Below, piece after piece: positions 33,601 through 45,900 of a DNA stretch of 64,000 bases (positions within the stretch are counted from its first letter, which is position 1; each line of letters opens with the position of its first letter). The stretch comes from Pteria penguin (Eukaryota; Mollusca; Bivalvia; Pterioida; Pteriidae). Where the stretch lies: contig CM068587.1 in assembly GCA_035048485.1 (NCBI GenBank), positions 40,051,842 through 40,115,841 on the forward strand, read 5' to 3'. A program made the translations under genes and the position numbers. Under the pieces are notes generated by a model, which was not told the DNA's origin, ran no database searches, and worked only from the letters and a program-made list of their open reading frames with translations.

Positions 33601-33859
33601 TTAATTATGACATTTTTGTTTTTACATTTTTTATTTCATTCTCAGTGTAAAACAATACCATTATAAATGCTTGATTTTTCTTTTACAAAATATAAAAATT
33701 AATCAGGTATAAGAAGAAATTAGGGGCATTTCGGTGGCATTCGGTTTTTTAATAAGGGCATTTCAGTTGTAGAGGGCATTCCGGTTAATCGTACTACCGG
33801 TCGTGACAGCCTGACGAAAAGATTTGAACCGACTTGTAGAATGTATGAATTGTTTACAA
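30452..33859. other. Intergenic region between divergent RPS27A and NEK9
   Basis: Low-complexity tracts: (ATTT)n at 30541-30604, a C run at about 30775-30790, a GAT/GAA tract at 31500-31573, and a short C run then (CA)n at about 32656-32683. There are remnants with a GTGGCGGATC-type motif near 32755 and TCCGCCCCTG near 32078. No gene is supported. The NEK9 promoter must lie at the right end, where the motif GGGCATT(T/C)CGGT recurs near 33724, 33757 and 33776. Confidence 0.5.
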
Positions 33860-33988
33860 ATGGCGACAGAAGTGGAAAGCGAAGCATATGTACATCCTAA
33901 AGAGGCTGCTCAAGAAGCTTCATATTTATTTGTGAAGGTTTTAGGACGCGGAGCTTTCGGAGAAGCGGTGCTATATCGTAAATCAGAT
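33860..33988 (+). CDS. NEK9: NEK9 exon 1 (glycine loop)
   Basis: [10 protein letters not shown] up to [25 protein letters not shown]. An out-of-frame ATG at 33841 opens a short overlapping upstream ORF. The donor is weak (GTTAGT) but fixed by the phase and homology of exon 2. Confidence 0.9.
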
Positions 33989-36900
33989 GTTAGTAAGATG
34001 TTGTGCAGTATGCATTTCTAAATATTTCTGACATAACTGGTATTGCCTATTGGTACTGTACTGGTGCTGTAGCAGTTTCCGGACGTTTTGGGGTGTTTTT
34101 GGTCGATAACTATTATTCTACACTACGGAAGTATTTGATAATTGGCAAAAATAATGATTGACTATAAAGATAATTAAAAATGTAAAAAAAATTCAACATT
34201 TAGGTGTCTTTTTGTCCAAACGAGCCCCTTTTCCACACGAGGTTTCGATATCACTTTTCTTTATTTACTGTAGCAGTTTCCGGTCTTGACGTTTAATGCA
34301 GTATTGGGGCTCAGTATGGGATGTTAACATCATCGTTAAATAGACATACATTAATAATGGGTAAATAGTAAATCAACAGTCACAGGAATTTTAATAAATG
34401 TTACACAGACTTGCCAAATAATAAGATTTGCTTTCCGGTAGGCTGACATCACTTTCCCAACGCGAGAAATACAACAACATAATACAGACACAGAAAGTAA
34501 AGTGGAAATTATATTTATTTCTTCAAAACTGAGCTAAACTTTTGCATAAGATTATGAATATGAACAATTTTGGTGATACGGTGAACAATAGGCAAATATA
34601 GTTTTTGGAAGTGTCTCAAATAACGTGACGACCGGAAACTGTTTTAGTCCGGAAACTGCTACAGCACCAGTAGCAGTTTCCGAACTAAAGCCGTGTCCGG
34701 TCGTCTCGTTATTTGAGACACTTCCAAAAACATTTTTTGCCCATTGTTCACCATATCACTAAAATTGTTCATATTCATAATTGTATGCAAAAGTTTAGTT
34801 CGATTTTGAAGAAATAAATATAATTTCGCACCTTACTTTCTGTTTCTGTATTTTGTTGTTATTTCTCTTGCTGGGGAAGTGACGTCAACCCACCAGAAAG
34901 CAAATCTATTATAAGGCAAGTCTTTGTAACGTTTAATAAAATTCCTATGACTTTTGATTTACTAATTACCCTTTATAAATGTATGTCTATTTAACGATGA
35001 GGTTATATAATATCCCATACTTATAGCCCCGATGTTGCATAAACCGTCAAGAGCGGAAACTGCTACAGTAAACAAAGAAAAGTTTTTAACCTCACCTGTA
35101 AATATTGAGTTCACTGGCCCCATGCAGTGCAATAGTATGATGATACACCAGATGGTGGACTGTACTTCAGAGGAAGAGGAAGAAAAAAAGTGATATTAAA
35201 AAAACCTGAGCGTGTGGTAAAGGGACTTGTTTGGACAAAAAGGCACCAAAATATTGATTTTTTTAACATTTTTAAATATTTTAATAGTCAATCATAATTT
35301 TTGCCAAATATCAAATATTTTCATAGCATAAAAAGGGTTATCAACCAAAAACTGCCCAAAAGTCTGGAAACTGCTATAGCACCAGTAAATTTCATATTTG
35401 AAGGTCCTTAAGCTTTAAGTTAATGTTAGGGGACTAAGGGTAATATATAAAACCTAACAATAAAGATTTTCAGACCAGGTTTTTATTGTAAATGTGTGTT
35501 AAGATATGTGTTACATACATTCAAAGAATTGACTACTTTTCAAGAAATTTGTAGGCCCTTAATGAATGAATGTCCTCTGCTGGTTACAAGTGATTACAAT
35601 TTGCAGTACTTGCCTTTCTTCACAAGCCCCTGGCTCCATACAACCACCTAATCATGGAAACGTCTGTCACGGAACCAAATGATTGAATGGCATCCATTCT
35701 CGAGGTTCGAAGTGAAGTAAAATAATGGTATAAGAAAGGATGTTTTTGAACATGCTCACATGATTTTACGTCATGAAAAATGCTATTACTTCAAAATGCA
35801 TTGTGACATTGAGAAAACCAGAAATTGCTCCTTAGATATGTTACCTAATCTCACACATGTGTAGATGTAAACAAACCCAAATGGCAAACGATTCACTTAT
35901 TGTTACTCCATTTTATGGCAATTTTCTCAGTATCTCTTCTAATCCCCACTTATTTTGGCATTGGCCTGTTGTGCAAAACACATGAATATAATACTAGCAA
36001 ATAAGGAATGGTAAAATTTCTTTGATTTATGCAAGATTTTAGCCTTTATAACCAAAACCCCTTAACTAAAAGTCCATATTTCATTGAATGTTTTTTTCCT
36101 CATACATGCACGTTTATGCACATATATTATCGGGTATTTAATTTCAATTTGAATTCTGCGTGGTCTGTATGCAAAAATACATTGAAATAACTTCAAAACT
36201 GTGATAATAAATCTTTGAATAGGCTTGATCTATCTTAGAGGTAAAAATCAAGAGGCAAAAGATAATAATTTGAGAAATTTTCTTAAAAAGTCCTTGCTAA
36301 CAGCTCAGCCTGAGCCTGGGATAAAATACATGGTTGTCAGATTAGAATTTCAGTGTTATTATAAACTTGAGCTACCTCCCCTTGAATGCCAGATATAAAG
36401 AAATCTATTTAAATATAACCTTTAATTAAAAAACTTCCATTATTGACTTGAAATATTTTCACATTTTTATCACAGGCCCATGAAGAAAAGTCTTAGCAAT
36501 GTCATTTCTTAATACATGTATATGCACAACCACTTTGATTGTCGAGATAAAGCTTTCAAGACATTTGTTGTTCATTTCTGTATGAATAACACTGATCAGT
36601 GACATCATAGCAACCCACATTTGAGGTCATAGGTGAATACACGAATCCACTTTTCAGCACAGCTAGCTAGAGAGCGATGTTTGGCAGACCTTTGATTGCT
36701 ATGCTTAATATGATGTCATAATCAAATGTCCAACTAGTCCAACCTCATCATAAAAATCGTATTTTGCGCTATAAAGTGCTTGATATCTGACGAAAGTTTG
36801 TCATTCTAGATAAACGCTATGTTGTTGTGTTACTTGTGTTAAATTCCCTCCGAAATGATTTATTGATGCAATTTATAAATAGGAAATGGAAGTTTCTCAT

Positions 36901-39900
36901 ATGATATTTTAGAGTTTAGATTGGCTGATGCATTTATTAGATATATTGTGCTAACAAGTATTATATCTAGTAAATGCATCAGCCATTGTAATTCATTCCT
37001 GCATGAAAACACAAAATAGGACATTTTTTCTATAAAGCAACCCAGAGATAATATTTATAATGCATCTAATCACGTACTTAGGACAATAGTTTGGTAGTAT
37101 GGAAGGAGGTGAACCTGGCTAGACTGAATGAGAAGGAAACCAGAGATGCTTTAGGGGAGGTCGACATCTTATCCCTTATGGATCATGCCAACATCATCAC
37201 TTACTACAATCATTTCCTGGATAACCAAACTCTGTTGATAGAATTAGAATATGCCAATGGTATGTTGATATCATAATATTATATAATATAATATAATAAT
37301 GTAATGATTCATATACATAAATCTCAGGTAGTAATATTCCTGAAATCAGTCATTACTTTGGGTAAAATTTCAATTTTAAGCTTATAAAGTTACAAGATTA
37401 TTTCATACATTTCTCTGTCAATCATATTTCTTAAGTTTTTCTGTATTGAAATCTGAAAATGACTTTAATAATCTATAATATACAATTGTTTAATTATTTT
37501 AAAGATGAACTTACTTTCTCTAACATGTACATGTATAATATTTCAGGCTTAACTCTATACCATAAAATAGCAACACAAACTGATACTAATGAGCTTTTTC
37601 AAGAGGAGGTAAGAAGAGTTACAAAACATGATCATTACTGTATCCAGGGAAAATTTCGCCCTGTTTTATATTCGCCCTTTTTGCCCTCTGATTGGAGGGT
37701 GAATTCAAAACGGGGCGAATATCTTTCCAACATTGGTCACAACTGAAAGAATTTCAGTGGACATGTTTATTTCATTCTTATTTAAAACATCAATATTTTA
37801 AAACATTTATTCCCCGTCGATATATAAGTATGCAGATGTCTAATGAAATTATTTAAAAGACAATTACACAATATAAAATGAATTATAAAAATTGGCAGGC
37901 ATGCAATAATGCGTATAGTACAATCATAAAATACTGGTACAACTAAAATACGAGCTCATGTACTTATGGATAACCACTTCAAAGGTCGAAAAAAAGACTG
38001 GGTGAATTCAAAACTGTATACAGTATATGCTGTTAATAATTCACTGTTGTGATTTCAAACCTTGAGCATTTCATATGTATTGCTGTGATTGGGCTTTATA
38101 AGGGGACATCTTATATAGACCTTTTTCATAATTAATTTCATCTGTCATTAATTGCCTCACATATGATGTTTTGCTGCCCAAAGTTGTGTAATTCTATTGT
38201 GATGTATGTAACAGTCCAAATATTGACATTATCATGATGAAAATTCAGGCAAACAGTAGTTTGTGCAAGCATTAGGCCTCTTGTCATCATGTAAAATATG
38301 AAATTTGTGTATTGCACTGCTGTGATTGATATATTTTTATCATATTCAAATTATCCAAATTATTTTGAGAAAATGCACAAGATCTACTTTAGTATGGCAT
38401 CACAAAGTATATACTGAACAAATGTATATCTGCTCTATACGTTATATACATGATGATAAGTAAATGACCTCTTGAGGTTTTTTTTTTCAGTTGGTGAAAT
38501 GGTACCTATTCCAGTTGGCTTCTGGAGTAGCACATATCCATCAGTATGGAATTATCCATAGGTAAATCAATATATTGCATAATAATACTTCTTGCCATGT
38601 CATTGGAAACTGATCTTATTTGTCCTGTCTCAGGCAAACATCTTCTCAAGCCAAGTCTATTGATCCACTTATCTGGATAAGCTTTTCTGCTAGTAGAGTA
38701 CTGTAGTTGGTTAAGCACACCAGTAGACTAAGCTTTCGAAAATGCTGACACATTACCCTTGCTTATAACTTTTCGTATATTCATTCTATGTGTTGTTATA
38801 TACACTGTATCTCTACCATAGTTTACACTATTTTGCACAGAAACTATATTCTAATGCATTCTGTTCGTAACATGCGATCTCATTCGCTGTCCGATTTAAA
38901 AAATGCAAGGGTATTCACGATACCCCTTTAGTTTTTGATATGACGTCACGATACCCTGCAGTTTCTGACTTGTGACGTCACTATACCCTATAGTTTTTGA
39001 TATGACTGTGGCGACTTGGCTTAGAAAACCATAACTCTGTGCTTCTAGATGTAATTATTTTTGTCAAATGCATTAGAATGGGGTAACCATGCTTTTGTTT
39101 TACAAAACTGACAGGGTATTGCCTCGCAGTGAAACTCAATTTCTGACAGGGCATTCGCCGATACCCTGTCAGTTTTTGTAAAACACTCGCATGGTAACCT
39201 CTAATTGCAGAGTCAAGATAAACAGAATTGATCTGAATTTTGTTTCTGGGGCTTTAAATACTTAAGTATGTCTACAAGTTTACAAGTTTTGTATCAAATC
39301 TGTATTACAGAACTTAAGAACTACAAGTTTTGTATCAAATCTGTATTAGGGAACTTGTTTCACAACATCCCCCCCCCCCCCCCCACCAAATTATTTTACA
39401 TTTTGTCCTTAACATTCAGCATCTTAATGAAAAAGTACATATCATTAGTCTATACATCAATTTCATTTTGTGATTTAGCAGTTACTTTGATAATAAAATA
39501 AATTAAAATAGTTACATTCTGTCTGAATTCAAATTCTAGTTCATATATTTCTATTACCATGATTACTGTATAAACATAACTTGTAAATCATGAGATTGTT
39601 TATAAGATTTTTTTGTGAACAGGCCACTGATTTTCCACTTTATGATTTATGATGAAATATCATCAATGATGGCATTTATTGACATGTGTTTCATGTCACA
39701 AGGAAACAATAAAAAGTATAGAGGAAAGATACTTATATATTTGTTATAATCGGCTAAAAATTTAGGGATTAAACTTAACGAGCACCATTACAAGTATGAA
39801 CTAATTTATGATATGACTCGAGTTCACAGTCTTAAATTGATAATCACAGAAATGTTTTATCTGCATGTAGTAGGCTGATGTTAAACATCTGAAACTTCAT

Positions 39901-42900
39901 TTTAATGTTAATTCATTTCAGAGACATCAAAACTATGAACATTTTTCTGACCAAATCGGACTTGCTGAAAATTGGAGACTTTGGCATATCGAAAGTCCTG
40001 GAATCTAAAAGTCAAATGGCAGACACTGTATGTTTTAAATTTGACTATCATAATTAACTATTGAATTACAATGTAGTGCAAAAGACAATTCCTATTAATT
40101 TTTAAAAAGGTAGAATATTATGCTACATTCTGGCAACAAACATAGCCATATCTCCATATATTGAAACATTTAGTTGATTGTTGAAAATTATTTTTCCCCC
40201 AGTTTGTTGTAAAAAAGTAATATAAACAAATCCTTTGTCCTTGTCAAGTTATTTATTGGCTTAGTCATTTTCTAATAGTTTGAGATATGTGTTGTAAAAC
40301 TTCTCAAATTTGCGAGCAGGATTTCATAAATATATATAGCGTTTCTTCTTCTGCTTCTCCTACCTCTGTGTCTTTATTTGAATGGAATATTACTAGAATA
40401 ATAAGATATGATGTTACTGATTGTATATTGGTGTTATTGAATTCTAATGGGTTTTTTTTCCTTCTGAAGCTGGTGGGTACACCCTATTATATGTCACCTG
40501 AGCTGGTCAAAGGAGATAAGTAAGTTTTTCAGTATATTTAAAGTGTAGTGAAAATGCTATAAAGTGATATGACCTGCTTTTATGTATCATTTAACTTGTA
40601 TGTATATTTTGTATTTATTATTAAATCTGAGGTTTTTCTAATGCCCATTCATTAGCTCAATTTCAATCATGAAATATAATTATAAATTAATAAAAAATAA
40701 CTGAAAGGATTGAAAAGAATTTAAGATTTGTTCCAAAGATCCTGCCACATTGCTAAATGGCTGCCACATTTACAATGGGGATTTTCTTTTTTGCAAATTA
40801 GTGGTTTTCAAAGGTTGTCCTTTTCTTTTTATTTTAATTTCTCTTAGAAAAATTAAGAATAAATATCCACATGCCACACTTCTGGGGAATAGGCTTGTGA
40901 AGTATTGTACCTTTCGCCATATTACCATATTTCTTTATTTTTCTTTCAGATATGGCTATAAGACAGATGTATGGGCTATAGGCTGTGTACTGTATGAACT
41001 TCTTACCTTACAAAGGACATTCCAAGCCACAGTATGTATGAACATACCAATTAAAAAGTTCTGCCATTTTATTATAACCTCAATCTTAAAAATAATTTCT
41101 TAATTACCGTATTTACTCAAAAATAATACGCACCCGAGTATAATACGCACCCCCCATAATGACCTCGAAAATCATGAAAAAACGTCTAACTCCGTATATA
41201 ATACGCAAGGAAAAAATCCAAAACAAGATGTCAATTTCGTGTTGAAACAACAAGACCGCGAGCTGAATTTGCTTTGCCGTATACCTTTTACAGTGTAATT
41301 GCGTAACGTGTATTATTATCAAAAGCGGCACAGAATGACCAGTCTTTATTCATCGTGTGATATCAACGCTTTTCTCTCTTTCATTTCATATACAATCAAA
41401 CTCCCATAGACTTAAAATGTTTTAACTAGTATCCTCGTCCCAAACGATCGCTTCATTTTTTCTGTCCCGTTAAAATGAACTTGCGTGTTTACTATACTAT
41501 CAGGGACTTTACGCAGAGATCGCAAATGTTTGTGAAGACAAAATATATATATAAAAAACTAATGAATGAATGTTATCCAAACTGTCGAAGCTCGTGCCGT
41601 TACGGTCAAGTAGTTTCACCTGTTGTGTACCTATCTATTAACCAATTAAGGCTAAATCATTATATCACCCGTAAAATCTGCTAATCAGAAACCATTGCTA
41701 AATAACACGGCGCAAGTATTTTGCCACATTGTAGATTTTACTCCTTTTATCGCCTTGGGCATTTACTACGGGAAGCAGACAGTATACAGACAATAGATAT
41801 ATCTCACGCCTCGTGGGTTTGATCGACTGCTTTAGATACTTTAACGGACACACGCACCCCTCTAAATCCGCCACTGAAGTTTAAAAGCGTGGAAAAAAAG
41901 TTCCAGATTTCTAACCCTATGTATAATACGCAGTGAAAAAATAAGGGGTAAAATTGGCCAAAAAAAGTGCGTATTATATTCGAGTAAATACGGTATGTAC
42001 TCAATCTAAATGTTTATGGCAGCAATCAGTGGGGTAGTTGTTCAAAACTTGAACAAGTGGTTCAGCTAACCAGGGGTTAAACTTCATCTTACTATTTCAC
42101 TAAATTATAAGAAAAGCATATGAAAATAAGTAAATTGATAAAATTAAGATATTTATTGTAATAAATTACACTACTACTTTACTACTAGTCAACTTAACCA
42201 GTGGTTCAAGTTTCAAACAACTTGGCCCAGTTGTTTTACCATCAGAACCAGCTAAGAGTAGCAAACAAAATACTGAACTAGTTACTTCACTTTTCAGAAT
42301 CAGTTGAGATTAGCATATGAGATAGTGAAGGGGGACACTGGGGAGATAGATCCTAGATATTCTCCAGCAATGCAAGAACTTGTCTCACATCTCTTACAAA
42401 AAGATCCTGAAAATAGGCCTGATGCAGAGGAAATTCTTAAAAGCAAAGTATTCAGTGAAAATAATAAAGCAGAGGAGATGGAGAACAAAGTATGGGAACT
42501 GAATACAGCTGCTAGACGACTTCGACTGCAGTCCAGTGTATCTGTAGACTATGTTCCAGTTGTTAAGTCCACGATCAATGAGGTACGTCTTTTAAAATGT
42601 CAATAATAAAATGGAATAAGCAAGTCAATTCAGTTTTGGCCATATTCCAAACAATTCCGGTCATAGATTGGCGATGTCTGTCCCTCTGTCTGCATGTCTG
42701 TCCATCAACACCTTGATTTAGTTTCTGATTGAAGCAAATCCTCAGAGTCTAAGAGGAGTATAAACATACATGTAATACTAAAAAAAAAAAAAAAATTCTT
42801 ATGACCAGAGGTTATGACCAGAGCTTTCAAATTATACCTAGACTTTTGACCTAGTTAATGTTATGCCACTTTTTTGTATTTGTAGTCCACTATTTGGTCT

Positions 42901-45900
42901 TTTAGAACCAGTCCAGACCTTATACATGTATACTCTTAGTGAAGTGTGCATTGAAGCAAAAGTGCATAATCAGTGAACCATACTTATTCTGTTTGTTTTA
43001 ACTCTGGATCTAAACTAAACTCACTGTCTTACCACTAGGCCCAAACCTTTTCAGTTTAAGAACTCTGGACCAAAAATTATAGTTAAGGTTTATATTCATA
43101 TTATATGAGAATTGTTCAATGTGGCCTAGTGGTATCACACTGGACTCCTGATCGGGAGGCCGGGGTTCGAGTCCCACTCTGGTCATGCTGGTGTTCTGTC
43201 TTTCAGATGAGACAGTAAAAACTGAGGCCCCGTGTCATGGTATGCATGGCACGTTAAAGATTCCTCACTGCTTCGGGTGGGTTCGTTGCAAAGATCAAAA
43301 TTTGTATGCCCCCCATCAGGCAGATGCCATCACCATATACGTGAAATATTCGTGGTGTGACATTAAACAAAAATCAATCAATCAATCAATGAAATATTTC
43401 ATCAGAATTTCTTCTATTTTTTTAATTCAACTTTAGCTTCCTCACTTTCAGTTGTAAACATATTTTTACTATCGTATGTAGCATTTTATCAGAACTTAAA
43501 TATGTTCTTACAGATATTTGATGTGACTTATTGTGACAACATTAAACAAAGATTTTTTTACGTTGTTACAGGTTTATCAATGGGGAGGAGGAAAAGTCAC
43601 TCCTCTGAAGCAAGAGGTATTTCTCAAGGGCAAAAGTGCAATACAAGTAAGTAAATAATTCATATTCTTCTCTCATCATGATTGACTGATTAAACAGAAA
43701 AAAGCTTCTTTTATTATGAAAACCACGGTAGCACAAGTCATGTGTTTGGTAAAAGGATTAAAGTCATAATATCTATAATTTTCCTATAAAATATTATTAT
43801 TATGTTTATTTAAATCACCAGATGATTGAAATATGTAAAATATACAATATTACACACATTTTGTGCACACCAAAAGCGATCTAATAACCACATAATCAAT
43901 GTTATATTTTGTGTGTTTTTAATTGATAACAAGTTCATGTGAGATGATAGGAATTCAACATTGGCTGGTTAGAGACGCATAACAAAGTTTAGGCTTTGTA
44001 AATGATCGGATATTCCACATTTTAGGCCAACTGATATTTTTATACACAAGACAAGCATTTTCACACAAAATGAAAATTTCATGATTATAATGGTCTTTAG
44101 ATTTATCACATGTTTTGCTGTTTATGCAGTGAAATATCGCTATGTTATAAATTAATTTATGGCATAGATGACGTCATAGCATGGAAAAGAATTGTGTCCA
44201 GCCAGTGTTTGATGAAAATAAAACCTTTAAACTGAGTGTAAACATGTGATAAAAAGAATCTGAATTGAATTTTTATTTCGTACGGTGTTTATGAAATGAG
44301 TTGTTTGTTTTATATTCCCGAGCCTTTGCAAATTCATTTAGATCTTATATATATCAAATTCAGATCATTGAACTTTATCAGTACTCTAGAAACATTTGTT
44401 CCTAATTTCAGGTAGCTGCTGGTTGTGATCATTTTGCTGTGGTAACTATGGAAAAAGAACTTTATACTTGGGCTGTAAGTAATAATGATAAATACTGTAC
44501 ATATAATTAATCAGTTCAACCTAATTTAAGTACAGAATGATGAAAGTAGAGTTAAGTGATATTGGGTCTTTTCGTTATACAGAGTTATTTCCCATATGAG
44601 CAGGTATCTGATGTTAAACATTGTGACGTTATACAATTTCTATATCATCTCCTGTAATCTTATACTGGTTTCTATAGAACTGGCCGGTTGACGCAACAAT
44701 ATACACTTGCTCAAATGGGAAGTAACTCTGTATAATGAAAGATCCAATGCATTTATGAGTGTAGTCTTAAATCAGTATGAACCGTGACTGTCATTTTATG
44801 TATATTTTAATAGACTTTTCTCAGCATAGTCTTTAATGAGTGTGCAGAGGATATCTCCATTTAATATGTATATTCCACAAAACTAAGTGTACACACAGCA
44901 TTGTCTAAAGAAAAAGAAAAGTATGTTACACATTAAGTAAGTGTTCATTGTACACTATATGCTAAGAAGGCTCTAGATGAAAGAATATATATCAACAATA
45001 ATAAGGTCCATTGTTTGAATCCAAGTAATGAATGCATAAAGCTTAATACTTAAGAGGTAACTGCAAGAAGAAAATAAGTTAGTATTGCCTTGCTGCAAAT
45101 GATTTGTCCTAGACTGAGTCATATTTAAAGTCCTAAACTTATGTGTAGCCATAACATGGATACAAAAATGTTTTTTACTTTGTTGTGTTATATTGTACAG
45201 TTGAAACTCCTTATCTCAAAGTTGAAATTCTGTTTATCTCAGAGTCAAGTTCAAGTGCCAAATCTTTCCTTTTAAATTTCTTAATAATTTCCCTTCGGTT
45301 AAGTCGAAGTTGGTTAAGTCAAAATTCCACATATGTCAAAGCAATTTTGCAACCCCCAAAATCCATTTTCTGTACATTTTGAACTTGTTATCTCAAAGTG
45401 CCATTGTTTGTAGAAAACAAATTGATTATCATGGCAATAAAGATTGAAGAAATGCAAACATCCAAATATTCCATTGGAGTGTACAGTAATAACTGCTTGT
45501 TTGACCGTGAAACCATTTCACCTTGATTGATGATGATTAGATATATGATTACATCAGCACTTCTTATTTTAAAATATGCCAATCTTATTAGGAAACTCAT
45601 CTTCATTTAGGGCAGAGTACAGGTCAGAATCACTTCTGCAGCTTGTAAATTATTAAATGAATTAAGAATACAAAGAGCTGATAATACTATTTTTTTTTTA
45701 ATTTTTCTTCAATACTAGGCTTGCCATTAAGGTGACGGATAGTAGTTGAAATTTAATCGGTAGAAGTATGCATTACATACATTAAAATATTAAAGAATAA
45801 CATGTAAAACAATACAAGTATATTCATATGTTAATGAGAACGATTGAAAATGGTGATATAAATAGCTGATGTTTATCTCAAACTCCAGATAAGTCGAAAT

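Noticed and set aside
43185..43436. 84-aa plus-strand ORF
   Set aside because: Lies inside a SINE body and tail.
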